From Streptomyces tendae (GTDB lineage: Bacteria > Actinomycetota > Actinomycetes > Streptomycetales > Streptomycetaceae), in the NCBI RefSeq assembly GCF_014650435.1, contig NZ_BMUY01000011.1, forward strand, positions 1 to 64,000: a DNA stretch of 64,000 bases, in the 5' to 3' direction. How positions within the stretch are numbered: the stretch's first letter is position 1; each line of letters opens with the position of its first letter. The position numbers and the translations under genes were made by a program. Positions 55,738 to 64,000 of this stretch are shown here, in pieces. The notes below the pieces were generated by a model that did no database searches, was not told the origin of the DNA, and saw only the letters and a list, made by a program, of their open reading frames with translations.

Positions 55738-56901
55738 ATGGTCGAGGCACTCGGTGTCGCCGTCGTAGGTTTCGGCTGGATGGGCCGGGTGCACACCCAG
55801 GCGTACGCCCGGGTCCGCCACCACTATCCGCACCTGGCGCTGCGCCCGGAGCTGGTGACGGTCGCCGAGGAGGTGCCGGGGCGGGCCGAGGAGGCCGCCG
55901 CGCAGTTCGGGTTCGCCTCGGCGACCCGCGACTGGCGTGAGGTGGCGGCGGACCCGCGGGTGCACGCGGTCAGCATCACGGCCCCCAACTTCCTGCACCG
56001 CGAGATCGCCGTCGCGATGGCCGGGGCGGGCAAGCACATCTGGGTGGAGAAGCCGGTCGGCCTGTCCGCCGACGACGCGCGGGCGGTGGCGGACGCGGTG
56101 GCCGGGGCCGGGGTGCAGGGCACGGTCGGCTTCAACTACCGCAACGCCCCGGCCGTGGAGACCGCCCGCGATCTGATCGCCACCGGGGAGATCGGCACCG
56201 TCACCCATGCCCGCCTGCGCTTCTTCAGCGACTACGCGGCCCACCCGGAGGGTGCGCTGACCTGGCGTTACGAGCGGAAGCGCGGCGGCAGCGGGGTGCT
56301 CGGCGACCTGGCCTCGCACGGCGCGGACCTGGCCCGGTTCCTGCTCGGCGACATCGCGTCGCTGACCGCCGACACGGCGGTCTTCCTGCCGGAGCGGGCC
56401 CGTCCCGCCGCCGCCACCGCCGGTCATGCCCGGGCCGCGGGCGGCGAGCCGGGCCCGGTCGAGAACGAGGACTACGTCAACTGCCTGCTGCGCTTCGCCT
56501 CAGGGGCGCGCGGAGTCCTGGAGGCATGCCGGGTCTCGGTCGGCGAGCAGAACAACTACGGCTTCGAGGTGCACGGCACCAGGGGCGCGGTGTCCTGGGA
56601 CTTCCGCCGCATGAACGAACTGCGCGTCAGCCGCGGCACGGAGTACCAGGACCAGCCCGTGAGCACCGTGTACGTCGGCCCCGGGCACGGCGAGTTCGCC
56701 GCGTTCCAGCCGGGGGCCGCGAACGCCATGGGGTACGACGACCTGAAGGTGGTGGAGGCCCACCGCTTCCTGCGCTCGATCGCCGAGGGCACCCCGTACG
56801 GCGCCACCCTCACGGACGCCGTGCGCAGCGCGGCCGTGCTGGAGGCCATGGCGCGCTCGGCGGAGCACGGCACCTGGGTCAGTCCCGAGCCGGCCGGGTG
56901 A
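55738..56901 (+). CDS. Gfo/Idh/MocA-family oxidoreductase
   Basis: 387 residues from ATG 55738, with GAAGAGGGG upstream. The N-terminal Rossmann fold starts GVAVVGFGWMGRVHTQAY; the catalytic EKP triplet is in WVEKPVGLSADDARAV (near residue 103), and the C-terminal alpha/beta domain holds DLASHGADLARFLLGD with the conserved His. Such enzymes oxidise sugars or inositols with NAD(P). Its end overlaps the convergent TMEM175 gene by 23 bp. The upstream LacI-type site links it with the PhyH/second dehydrogenase genes. Confidence 0.9.
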   Translation: MVEALGVAVVGFGWMGRVHTQAYARVRHHYPHLALRPELVTVAEEVPGRAEEAAAQFGFASATRDWREVAADPRVHAVSITAPNFLHREIAVAMAGAGKHIWVEKPVGLSADDARAVADAVAGAGVQGTVGFNYRNAPAVETARDLIATGEIGTVTHARLRFFSDYAAHPEGALTWRYERKRGGSGVLGDLASHGADLARFLLGDIASLTADTAVFLPERARPAAATAGHARAAGGEPGPVENEDYVNCLLRFASGARGVLEACRVSVGEQNNYGFEVHGTRGAVSWDFRRMNELRVSRGTEYQDQPVSTVYVGPGHGEFAAFQPGAANAMGYDDLKVVEAHRFLRSIAEGTPYGATLTDAVRSAAVLEAMARSAEHGTWVSPEPAG

Positions 56902-57520
56902 CGGCGCGGCGGCGGGCCCGCATCGCCCACCGGCCCAGCAGCGCTTTGACCGGGACCAGCACGAGCCAGCTCCACATGGCCGCCGGACCGACCGCCAGGG
57001 CGAGCGGGACGCTCAGCGCGAAGACCGCCACCGACGCCGCGACGTCCGCGCCGTAGAGCAGGAACCCTTCCTCCGGCGCGGTGTCGCCGCGCAGCCAGGG
57101 CCGGTTGGCCAGCACGGCGAGCAGGGCGAGGTGGGAGGCGCCCAGGGCGGCGACCGCCGCCGCGTAGACGGCGACGGAGACCGGCTCCTGCCCGTACTCG
57201 GAGATGAGTTTGGTGGGGAAGGGAACGAGTGCCGCGACGCCCAGGCCGATCAGCGACAGGGTGATCACCTGGCCGTCGACCCGCTCGACGAAGCCGAAGA
57301 TCCGGCGATGGTCGCGCCAGAAGAGCCCGAGCACGAGGAGACTCAGTACGTACGCCCCCAAGTTGGGTGCCAGATCGCGCAGTTCGGCCCGGTAGGCCGC
57401 GGAGTCCAGGTCGCGGGGCACCGAGAAGTCGAGGACGAGCAGGGTGATGGCGATCGCGAAGACGCCGTCGGCCAGCGCCACCACCCGCTCGGGGCCTCCG
57501 GCCGGAGTCGATTTCCACAT
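56879..57520 (-). CDS. TMEM175 / DUF1211-family membrane protein
   Basis: 213 residues from ATG 57520. The first helix carries RVVALADGVFAIAITLLVLD, the degenerate form of the RxxxFSD...AxxxT selectivity-filter motif of TMEM175 potassium channels. Six membrane segments are predicted, and the Arg-rich end (RARRRAVTRPARD) is cytoplasmic. Bacterial members form tetrameric K+ channels. It converges on the dehydrogenase with overlapping ends and lies 63 bp from the LacI gene end. Confidence 0.87.
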   Translation of the reverse strand: MWKSTPAGGPERVVALADGVFAIAITLLVLDFSVPRDLDSAAYRAELRDLAPNLGAYVLSLLVLGLFWRDHRRIFGFVERVDGQVITLSLIGLGVAALVPFPTKLISEYGQEPVSVAVYAAAVAALGASHLALLAVLANRPWLRGDTAPEEGFLLYGADVAASVAVFALSVPLALAVGPAAMWSWLVLVPVKALLGRWAMRARRRAVTRPARD

Positions 57521-57583
57521 GGCACCGACGGTAGGAGCCAGGGCGCGCCCGGCCGCGTCACACGCCCGGGGCGGCGGGGCGCG

Positions 57584-58618
57584 TCACACGGTCGCGGTGT
57601 CGGGCGGCATGTTGTACGGGGTGACGACCTGTATCGGCGACGGGCGCGACGGGCCGGCGGGCGGCAGGGCTCCGTGGGCGCGCATCACGTGGTGGCATGC
57701 CTCGCGCAGGTCCTGACGCAGGTCGTGGTGGAGGACGACGGACAGGCGCCGCTCGCGCAGCAGCCGGGTGTTGTCCTGGTCGAGGTCGTGGGCGACGAAC
57801 ACCTCGCAACTGCGGCCGAGGTCCTCGAAGGCGCGCAGGGTGGCGATGTTGCCGCCGCCCATCGAGTAGACCGCCCGGATGTCCGGGTCGCGTTCGAGCG
57901 CGGCCCGCACCAGGTCGTACTGGGTGGCGTCCAGGCCCTGCCCCTCGGCGATCTCGACGAGCCCCCGCCCGGGGTGGCGGGCCCGCATGACGCCGCGGAA
58001 GCCCATCTCGCGCTCCTCCTCGTTGCGGAAGAAGCCGCTGCTGAGGCTGGTGAGGACGTTGCCGGGGCGGTCGCCGAGCCACTGGCCCATGAGGTAGGCG
58101 GCGGTCGCGCCCGCCGCCCGGTCGTCGATGCCGACGTAGGCGACCCGGGGGCTGGCCGGGAGGTCCGTCGCCAGGGTGACGACGGGGACGCCCGCGGCGG
58201 TCAGCCGGGCAACGGCGGCGGTCACCTCGGGGACGTCCGGGGCCTTCAGGATCACCCCCTGGGAGCCGCGCCGGGCGATCCGGTCCAGGGTGTCGGTCAG
58301 CCCGCCGGCCGGGCCCGTCTCGCGGAAGTGGAAGCGGCAGCGCACCACGGCCGGGTGCAGCGCGGGCAGTTCCGCCTCCAGCGCCGCACGCACCGCGGTG
58401 GTGAAGCGCTCCGGTGCCTGCATCACGATGTCGCACATGAACGTGCGGCCGACCAGCCGGACCTGGGTGCGCTGGCGGTCCAGGTCGGTGATGGCCCGTC
58501 GGACCTCGTACGCGGTGCTCTCGCGCACGCCGCCGCGGCCGTTGAGCACCCGGTCGACGGTGGCCTCGCTCAGGCCCGCCTGCCGTGCGATCTCCCGGAT
58601 CGGGAAGGGGTGCCCCAT
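57584..58618 (-). CDS. LacI-family transcriptional regulator
   Basis: 344 residues from ATG 58618, chosen because GAGGAG lies 7 bp upstream; an ATG at 58654 in the same frame lacks one. The N-terminal helix-turn-helix IREIARQAGLSEATVDRVLN is followed by the hinge and a type I periplasmic-binding fold (about 65-340) with AYVGIDDRAAGATAAYL and an SSGFFRNEEEREMGF segment typical of sugar-binding LacI proteins. It is divergent from the PhyH gene across 130 bp that hold TTGTCAGGACAA. It probably controls this operon and the dehydrogenase gene at 55738. Confidence 0.92.
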   Translation of the reverse strand: MGHPFPIREIARQAGLSEATVDRVLNGRGGVRESTAYEVRRAITDLDRQRTQVRLVGRTFMCDIVMQAPERFTTAVRAALEAELPALHPAVVRCRFHFRETGPAGGLTDTLDRIARRGSQGVILKAPDVPEVTAAVARLTAAGVPVVTLATDLPASPRVAYVGIDDRAAGATAAYLMGQWLGDRPGNVLTSLSSGFFRNEEEREMGFRGVMRARHPGRGLVEIAEGQGLDATQYDLVRAALERDPDIRAVYSMGGGNIATLRAFEDLGRSCEVFVAHDLDQDNTRLLRERRLSVVLHHDLRQDLREACHHVMRAHGALPPAGPSRPSPIQVVTPYNMPPDTATV

Positions 58619-58694
58619 GTCCGGCTCCTCGGCTTGGTCGGCGCAGCGCGCCATGATGGGTTTTTGATGGCCCGCTGATGGTTGTTCGACGCGT

Positions 58695-58706
58695 TTGTCA
58701 GGACAA
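58695..58706. promoter_or_regulatory. LacI-type operator candidate between lacI-like and PhyH genes
   Basis: TTGTCAGGACAA, a palindrome with 5-bp arms and AG centre, 42 bp before the PhyH start. Its complement matches 55625-55636 at 11 of 12 positions. Confidence 0.6.
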
Positions 58707-58748
58707 GAATGACAGCACCGCGTCGCCCCTGTCAGCGAAAGGACGACG

Positions 58749-59912
58749 ATGCCCGCAGCGCCCGTCCCCGCCCACCGCGCCCACCTGTCCGCAGGCGACT
58801 GCGATCTCGCCGCCTTCCGCGAGCTCGTCGAGCAGTCGACCGACCCGGCCGCCTACCCGCGGGCCGCCGCCGTGGAGCGGAACGTCCCCGTGTACGACGC
58901 CGGTGAGCTGCGCGATGACGAGGGCACGGCGGCCGAACTCGTCCACGCCCTCGCCGAGGGCCCCGGCATCGTCGTCCTCGAGGGAGCCTTTCCGGACCCG
59001 GCGGTGGTGGACCGGGCGACCGCGGTGTTCGACGCGCTGATCGCCGAGCAGCGCGCCTCGGGGGCCGCCGCCGGAGACCACTTCGCCGCGCCCGGGGCCA
59101 ACGACCGGGTGTGGAACGCGCTGGAGAAGGCGGCCCTGCGCGATCCGGAGGCGTTCGCCGAGTACTACGCCAACGACGCCCTGGCCCTGGTGGCCCGCGC
59201 CTGGCTCGGCCCCGGCCACCAGGTCACCTCCCAGATCAACGTGGTCAACCCGGGCGGTGCCGCCCAGACCGTGCACCGCGACTACCACCTGGGCTTCCTC
59301 TCGGGCGAGGCCGCCGCCGCGTACCCGGCGCACGTGCACCGCCTCTCCCCGGTGCTCACGCTCCAGGGCGCGGTCGCGCACTGCGACATGCCGGTGGAGT
59401 CGGGTCCCACGCTGTACCTGCCGCACTCCCAGAAGTACGAGCCGGGCTACCTGGCCTGGCGACTGCCGGAGTTCCGGGCCTACTTCGAGGCGCACCACGT
59501 GCAGTTGCCGCTGGCCAAGGGCGACGCCGTGTTCTTCAATCCCGCGCTGTTCCACGCGGCGGGCGCCAACCGCTCCGCGGACGTCCGCCGCATGGCCAAC
59601 CTGCTGCAGGTCTCCTCCGCGTTCGGCCGGGCCATGGAGACCGTGGACCGGGAGGCGGTGGTGAACGCCGTCTACCCGGTGCTGCTGCGGCGGAAGGCCG
59701 AGGGCGTGGGCGAGCGGTGGCTGGAGCAGGTGGTCGCCGCGAGCGCGGAGGGGTACGCCTTCCCCACCAACCTCGACCGCGACCCACCGGTCGACGGCCT
59801 GGCCCCACCCTCCCAGGCGGACGTCGTACGGCGGGCGCTGCGCGAGGAGTGGACTCCGCAGGCGCTCCGTGCGCGGCTGCGGGCGGACCGGATACGGCGC
59901 GAGAGCCGATGA
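58749..59912 (+). CDS. Phytanoyl-CoA dioxygenase (PhyH) family protein
   Basis: 387 residues from ATG 58749 with AAAGGACG upstream. The double-stranded beta-helix Fe(II)/2-oxoglutarate fold is seen from about 75 to 310: HxD in QTVHRDYHLGF (near 177) and the distal His in FNPALFHAAGANRS (near 275), with a following Arg for 2-oxoglutarate. Members hydroxylate varied small molecules, not only phytanoyl-CoA. It is followed by a Gfo/Idh/MocA gene and controlled by the divergent LacI gene, so the substrate is probably a polyol, sugar acid or related compound. Confidence 0.87.
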   Translation: MPAAPVPAHRAHLSAGDCDLAAFRELVEQSTDPAAYPRAAAVERNVPVYDAGELRDDEGTAAELVHALAEGPGIVVLEGAFPDPAVVDRATAVFDALIAEQRASGAAAGDHFAAPGANDRVWNALEKAALRDPEAFAEYYANDALALVARAWLGPGHQVTSQINVVNPGGAAQTVHRDYHLGFLSGEAAAAYPAHVHRLSPVLTLQGAVAHCDMPVESGPTLYLPHSQKYEPGYLAWRLPEFRAYFEAHHVQLPLAKGDAVFFNPALFHAAGANRSADVRRMANLLQVSSAFGRAMETVDREAVVNAVYPVLLRRKAEGVGERWLEQVVAASAEGYAFPTNLDRDPPVDGLAPPSQADVVRRALREEWTPQALRARLRADRIRRESR

Positions 59913-59980
59913 ACGGGGGCGCGCGGGGCACCGGCCCCGGCACGCACACCCCACACACCGAGCAAGGAGCAACACAGCAC

Positions 59981-60985
59981 ATGCGTATCGGAATCCTCGG
60001 CCTCGGCCGCATCGGCGCCTTCCACGCCGAGACCCTCGCCGGACTCGACGCCGTCGACTCGCTCGTCGTCGCCGACCCGTTCGCGGACGCCGCGCAGGCC
60101 GCCGCCGAGCGGTTCGGCGCCGAGGTCGCGGACTCGCCCGAGGCGGTGCTGGCCGCGGGCGTGGACGGGGTGGTGGTCGCGGCGGCGACCGACGCCCACC
60201 CCGACCTGATCCGCGCCGCCGTCGAGGCCCGTGTGCCCGTCTTCTGCGAGAAGCCCGTCGCCCGCACCATGACGGAGGGCGTCGAGGTGCTCAAGGCGCT
60301 CGCGGGCCACGACGTGCCGGTCCAGATCGGTTACCAGCGCCGCTTCGACGCCGGGTTCGCCGCGGCGCGGGCCGCCGTGCGAAGCGGTGAGCTGGGGCCG
60401 CTGCACACCGTACGGTCGACCACGCTGGACCCGGCGCCGCCGCCCGCCGCGTACGTCGCCGCCTCCGGGGGCATCTTCCGGGACTGCTCGGTGCACGACT
60501 TCGACTCGATCCGCTGGGTGACCGGCCGGGAGGTGAGCGAGGTCTACGCCGTCGGCGGCAACCGAGGCGCCGACTACATCAGGGAGGTGGGCGACGCGGA
60601 CACCACCGGCGCGATCCTCACCCTGGACGACGGCACCATCGCCGTGGTCTCCAACAGCCGCCACAACGCCCGTGGTTACGACGTGCGGATGGAGGTCCAC
60701 GGCTTCGACGACTCGATCGCCGTCGGCCTGGAGGACAGGCTGCCGCTGCGCTCGGTCGAGCCGGGCGTGACGTTCCCGGCCGGTACTCCGCACGACTTCT
60801 TCATGGACCGCTTCACGGCCGCCTACCGTGCGGAGCTGACCGCGTTCACCGAGGTGATCGCCGGTGCCCGCACCTCCCCCTGCACGGTCGAGGACGCGCT
60901 GGAGGCGGGCTGGATCGCGGAAGCGTGCACGCTGTCGCTGCGCGAGCACCGGCCGGTGACGATCGCGGAGGTACGGCGCGGCTGA
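59981..60985 (+). CDS. Gfo/Idh/MocA oxidoreductase, inositol 2-dehydrogenase-like
   Basis: 334 residues from ATG 59981 with AAGGAGC upstream; a longer start at ATG 59909 would overlap the PhyH stop but has no site and low-complexity sequence. NAD-binding GILGLGRIGAFHAETLA, then FCEKPVARTMTEGVEVL (EKP near 90), GYQRRFDAGFAAARAAV and CSVHDFDSIRWVTG with the catalytic Asp/His, as in IolG enzymes. Expected: NAD-dependent oxidation of an inositol or close analogue. It forms an operon with PhyH. It differs from the 387-residue paralogue at 55738, suggesting two different substrates or isomers. Confidence 0.9.
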   Translation: MRIGILGLGRIGAFHAETLAGLDAVDSLVVADPFADAAQAAAERFGAEVADSPEAVLAAGVDGVVVAAATDAHPDLIRAAVEARVPVFCEKPVARTMTEGVEVLKALAGHDVPVQIGYQRRFDAGFAAARAAVRSGELGPLHTVRSTTLDPAPPPAAYVAASGGIFRDCSVHDFDSIRWVTGREVSEVYAVGGNRGADYIREVGDADTTGAILTLDDGTIAVVSNSRHNARGYDVRMEVHGFDDSIAVGLEDRLPLRSVEPGVTFPAGTPHDFFMDRFTAAYRAELTAFTEVIAGARTSPCTVEDALEAGWIAEACTLSLREHRPVTIAEVRRG

Positions 60986-61018
60986 ACGGGGCCGGTCGCG
61001 GTCCGGCGGGCCGGTGGG

Positions 61019-61432
61019 TCAGCTCGCCGGCTCGCTGATGTTCACCATCCAGGGGACGCCGAACCGGTCCGTGCACATGCCGAAGACGTCGCCCCACATC
61101 TGCTTCTCCAGGGGCACGGCGACGGAACCGCCGGCGGAGAGCTTCTCCCAGTAGCCGCGCAGCTCGGTCGCGTCGTCGCCGCTGAGGCTCACCGAGAAGT
61201 TGCTGCCCGGCCGGTACTCCATCCCGGGCGGGGTGTCGGAGGCCATCAGGGTGAAGCCGCCCGGCGTCTCCAACATGGCGTGCATGACCTTGTCGGCGTA
61301 CGCGGGGTCCGGCATGCCGGACTCGCCGAAGGTGTTCAGCGACAGCGTGCCGCCGAACACCTGCTCGTAGAACTCCATCGCCTGACGGGCGTCGCCGTCG
61401 AAGCTGAGGTACGGGTTGAGACGCGAGGACAT
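61019..61432 (-). CDS. VOC-family protein, PhnB-like
   Basis: 137 residues from ATG 61432. One glyoxalase/bleomycin-resistance-type pair of beta-alpha-beta units; NPYLSFDGDARQAMEFYEQ at the start and CTDRFGVPWMVN at the end are typical of the PhnB/YybH-type family (PF06983). Such proteins are common and mostly of unknown function. It converges with the dehydrogenase gene and is probably a single gene. Confidence 0.87.
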   Translation of the reverse strand: MSSRLNPYLSFDGDARQAMEFYEQVFGGTLSLNTFGESGMPDPAYADKVMHAMLETPGGFTLMASDTPPGMEYRPGSNFSVSLSGDDATELRGYWEKLSAGGSVAVPLEKQMWGDVFGMCTDRFGVPWMVNISEPAS

Positions 61433-61545
61433 GGGTGCCTCCCGGAACGGGACGAGGTGTCAGTGCTCGCACGCTAGCGCGCGCCACCGACAACGGCCCG
61501 CCGAGCGGCGCACCGGCGGGACGCTCCCCGCCGGCGCGGCCCGTC

Positions 61546-62448
61546 TCAGGCGCCGCAGGAGCGCAGGAACTTCCGGGTGCGCACCGCGATGGGCAGCGGC
61601 TTGTCCGGCTCGCAGGGATACATGTCCTGCTCGACGATGGCGAACAGGTCGACGCCGAGCTCCTGGGCGGCCGTGAGCACCGGGCCCAGCTCCGGCACAC
61701 CTCCGGGCGGCTCGCACATCACGCCGCGCTGCACGGCGGGCCCGAACGGCACCCCGCCCTCGCGCACCCCGGCGAGGATCTCCGGGTCGACCTGCTTGAG
61801 GTGGAGGTAGCCGATGCGCTCGCCGTAGGTCTCGATCAGCTTGACGCTGTCGCCGCCGCAGTAGGCGTAGTGGCCGGTGTCCAGGCAGAGGTTCACCAGG
61901 TCGGAGTCGGTGGCGTCGAGGAAGCGCTCGACGTGCTCCTCGGTGTCGATGTGGGTGTCGGCGTGCGGGTGGACGACGATGTCCAGACCGTAGGCGTCCC
62001 GCACCTCGCGGCCCAGGCGCTCCATGCCCCGGGTGAGGTGGCCCCACTGCTCGCCGGTCAGCTCCGGCGGCTCCAGGATCTCGGCGGTCTTGTCGTCGCG
62101 CCAGAAGGACGGGATGACGACGAGGTGCTTCGCGTCCATGGCCTTGGTGAGGGCGGCGACGCGGCCGACCTGTTCCCAGGTGGCGTCCCATTCGGAGGGG
62201 CCGCGGTGCAGGCCGCAGAAGATGGTGCCCGCGGAGACCTTGAGGCCGCGCCGGGTCACCTCGTCGGTGAGCCGGGCCGGGTCGGTGGGGAGGTAGCCGT
62301 AGGGGCCCAGCTCGATCCAGTCGTAGCCGGCCTCGGTGACCTCGTCCAGGAACCGTTCCCACGGCACCTGCCGGGGGTCGTCGGGGAACCAGACGCCCCA
62401 GGAGTCGGGGGCCGAGCCGACGCGGATGCGGTCGAGGGCAGAGGGCAT
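61546..62448 (-). CDS. Sugar phosphate isomerase/epimerase (IolE-like TIM barrel)
   Basis: 300 residues from ATG 62448, 2 bp after the ABC ATPase stop. The AP2-endonuclease-type TIM barrel starts RVGSAPDSWGVWFPDD, the hallmark of IolE/IolI-like proteins, and has metal-ligand stretches VVHPHADTHIDTEE, LCLDTGHYAYCGGD and YLHLKQVDPE. IolE dehydrates 2-keto-myo-inositol after the dehydrogenase step; the family also contains epimerases. Last gene of the transporter operon, so it likely processes the imported compound together with the LacI-linked dehydrogenases. Confidence 0.85.
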   Translation of the reverse strand: MPSALDRIRVGSAPDSWGVWFPDDPRQVPWERFLDEVTEAGYDWIELGPYGYLPTDPARLTDEVTRRGLKVSAGTIFCGLHRGPSEWDATWEQVGRVAALTKAMDAKHLVVIPSFWRDDKTAEILEPPELTGEQWGHLTRGMERLGREVRDAYGLDIVVHPHADTHIDTEEHVERFLDATDSDLVNLCLDTGHYAYCGGDSVKLIETYGERIGYLHLKQVDPEILAGVREGGVPFGPAVQRGVMCEPPGGVPELGPVLTAAQELGVDLFAIVEQDMYPCEPDKPLPIAVRTRKFLRSCGA

Positions 62449-62450
62449 GC

Positions 62451-63440
62451 TCAGGCCTTCCCTTCGGCGGTGCCGGATGCGGTGCTGTCGGATGCCGCGG
62501 CATCGGACTTCGCGGCGTCGGTCCTGTCGGCAGTATCGGGTGCGGCGGGCTTCACCGCAGCGCCCGCGTCGTCGGGCAGCGCCTCCACGTCGACGCCGCC
62601 GACCTGGGCCAGCTCGTGCTTGAGGGCGGCCAGTTCGGCGCCGCCCGCCATGTGGTTGGTGAGCGCCTCGAGGGTGATGCCGGCGCGGGCCGCGCTCAGT
62701 TCGAGGGTGCCCAGGCGCAGCACGCTGAAGTGGTCGCCGACCATGTAGGCGTGGTGGGGGTTGTGGGTGATGAAGATGACGCCGAGTCCGCGTTCGCGGG
62801 CGGCGGCGATGTACTTGAGGACCACGCCGGACTGCTTGACGCCCAGCGCGGCGGTGGGTTCGTCGAGGATGAGGACGCGGGCGCCGAAGTAGACGGCGCG
62901 GGCGATGGCGACGCACTGGCGCTGGCCGCCGGATAGGGTGCCGATGGGCTGTTCGAGGTCGTCCAGGACGATGCCCATGTTGCGCAGTTCCTCGTCGGCG
63001 GTCCGCTTCATGCGGTCGATGTCGAGGCGGCGCACGGGCCAGGGGCCCTTGGTCATCTCGGAGCCGAGGAAGAAGTTCCGCCACACCGGCATCAGCGGGA
63101 TCGTGGCGAGGTCCTGGTAGACCGTGGCGATGCCGCGGGCCAGCGCGTCGCGCGGGGTGGCGAAGCGCACGGCCTCGCCGTCGACGAGGAACTCGCCCTC
63201 GGTGTGCTGGTGCAGCCCGGAGATGATCTTGATGAGGGTGGACTTGCCGGCACCGTTGTCACCGAGCACGCAGGTCACCCGGCCGGGATGGACGGTGAGG
63301 TCGACTCCGTGCAGGGCGCGGATGTTGCCGTAGGACTTGCCGGCCCGGCGCAGTTCGACCAGGGGGCGGTCCTGCTCGGGTGCGGGGTCGGCCAGGACGG
63401 CGCCGTGGGTGCCGGGGGCTGCGGGGGTCTTGCTGGTCAT
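62451..63440 (-). CDS. Sugar ABC transporter ATP-binding protein (CUT2-like, single NBD)
   Basis: 329 residues from ATG 63440. Walker A GDNGAGKST (near 60), signature LSGGQRQ (near 165), Walker B VLILDEPTAALG and switch THN near 220. Only one nucleotide-binding domain is present, whereas classic CUT2 ATPases (RbsA, about 500 residues) have two; this shorter form works as a dimer. The tail (290-329) is Ala/Asp/Ser-rich. It powers uptake with the permease gene upstream. The substrate is probably a sugar or inositol given the IolE-like gene. Confidence 0.9.
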   Translation of the reverse strand: MTSKTPAAPGTHGAVLADPAPEQDRPLVELRRAGKSYGNIRALHGVDLTVHPGRVTCVLGDNGAGKSTLIKIISGLHQHTEGEFLVDGEAVRFATPRDALARGIATVYQDLATIPLMPVWRNFFLGSEMTKGPWPVRRLDIDRMKRTADEELRNMGIVLDDLEQPIGTLSGGQRQCVAIARAVYFGARVLILDEPTAALGVKQSGVVLKYIAAARERGLGVIFITHNPHHAYMVGDHFSVLRLGTLELSAARAGITLEALTNHMAGGAELAALKHELAQVGGVDVEALPDDAGAAVKPAAPDTADRTDAAKSDAAASDSTASGTAEGKA

Positions 63441-63446
63441 TTCCGA

Positions 63447-64000
63447 TCACCTCCGGGTCGCGGCGCGGCGGACGTACAGGTTGATGAGGACGGCGCCGAG
63501 GAGCATCACGCCGAGGAATGCCTTGAACCAGTCGGGGTTCCAGCCGGCGAAGACGATGCCCTGGTTCACCATGCCGAACATGAAGGCGCCGAAGACGGGG
63601 CCGATCGCGGAGCCGTAGCCGCCGGTGAGCAGACAGCCGCCGATGACCGCCGCGGCGATGTAGATCAGCTCCTGGCCGACACCCTCACCCGACTGCACGG
63701 TGTTGAAGGAGAACAGCTGGTGCATGCCGACGAACCAGGCGCCGAAGCCGACCAGCATGAACAGCGTGATCTTGGTGAAGGTGACCGGCACGCCGACCGC
63801 GCGGGCGGACTCCTGGCTGCCGCCGACGGCGAAGATCCAGTTGCCGTACTTGGTGCGCAGCAGGACCCAGGTGGCCAGGGCCGCGAAGACCAGCCACCAC
63901 ACCACCGTGATCTTCACCTCGACGCCGCCGACGTCGAAGGACGAGGCGAACAGGGCCTTGGCCTGGTCGAAGCCGTCCATGTCGCTGATGTCGTCGGTGG
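63447..64000 (-). CDS. Sugar ABC transporter permease (CUT2/RbsC-like), partial
   Basis: The last 184 codons of the gene, cut by the right edge; the stop is at 63447-63449. Hydrophobic helices include VVWWLVFAALATWVLL, then NWIFAVGGSQESARAVGVPV (the EAA-like loop of ribose-type permeases) and FGAFMFGMVNQGIVFAGWN. This is the BPD_transp_2 family. It is 6 bp upstream of the ATPase gene. A substrate-binding protein gene is expected further right. Confidence 0.92.
   Translation of the reverse strand, partial: TDDISDMDGFDQAKALFASSFDVGGVEVKITVVWWLVFAALATWVLLRTKYGNWIFAVGGSQESARAVGVPVTFTKITLFMLVGFGAWFVGMHQLFSFNTVQSGEGVGQELIYIAAAVIGGCLLTGGYGSAIGPVFGAFMFGMVNQGIVFAGWNPDWFKAFLGVMLLGAVLINLYVRRAATRR

Overview
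The window is chromosomal DNA from a Streptomyces-type actinomycete. Coding DNA is very GC-rich with strong third-position GC bias, GTG starts and 4-bp ATGA/GTGA overlaps are common, and several families are typical of the genus: a GAF/PP2C/HATPase phosphatase, a monomeric NADP isocitrate dehydrogenase, a DUF5713 protein, an intergenic repeat common in the genus, and a cytosolic subtilase/CHAT/sigma locus.

1-28.6 kb is ordinary chromosome. It holds a LacI-regulator tail, a SpoIIE-like phosphatase, an ABC exporter, an LPG-synthase-TM-like membrane protein, a three-gene glycerol operon (kinase, FAD/BFD glycerol-3-phosphate dehydrogenase-like protein, second flavoprotein), an amino-acid permease, MscS, icd, an N-formylglutamate amidohydrolase and a P450. 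A divergent protease/signalling locus follows (sigma factor plus a DER-repeat protein, an S8 peptidase, and a TPR-CHAT caspase-like protein), then a LuxR-type ATPase regulator, an astacin-like protein with HQIGH in place of HExxH, a GST-like protein and a frameshifted VCBS-type gene.

28.66-47.91 kb is a 19-kb accessory island inserted at tRNA-Pro(GGG). An identical 43-bp block, running from the tRNA 3' end to the anticodon loop, lies at both ends; the right copy belongs to the intact tRNA. A diverged third copy at 30.3 kb suggests tandem accretion. Paired GGTCCCC arm-like repeats lie just inside both ends, and no integrase is visible. The cargo looks like defence: an unknown Cys-rich protein, a PD-(D/E)xK-like/helical protein with an N-terminal frameshift, a Cap4/DUF4297-like nuclease, and a four-gene overlapping operon of alpha/beta hydrolase, caspase-VMAP, MoxR ATPase, and a 1483-residue fusion of vWA-like, NTPase, trypsin and SEFIR domains. 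This resembles the vWA-MoxR-VMAP ternary conflict systems predicted by comparative genomics. Broken transposases, a kinase fragment and an RNA-methyltransferase tail fill the rest.

48-64 kb is catabolic chromosome: a bile-acid/Na+ symporter-family protein; a GntR-controlled gallate-type meta-cleavage cluster (PIG-L hydratase, RraA-fold aldolase, PrpF-fold tautomerase, VOC extradiol dioxygenase, aromatic-acid MFS) with two matching operator-like palindromes; and a LacI-associated polyol/inositol-like cluster (two Gfo/Idh/MocA dehydrogenases, PhyH dioxygenase, IolE-like isomerase, sugar ABC transporter running off the right edge) with two matching TTGTCCTGWCAA-like sites.
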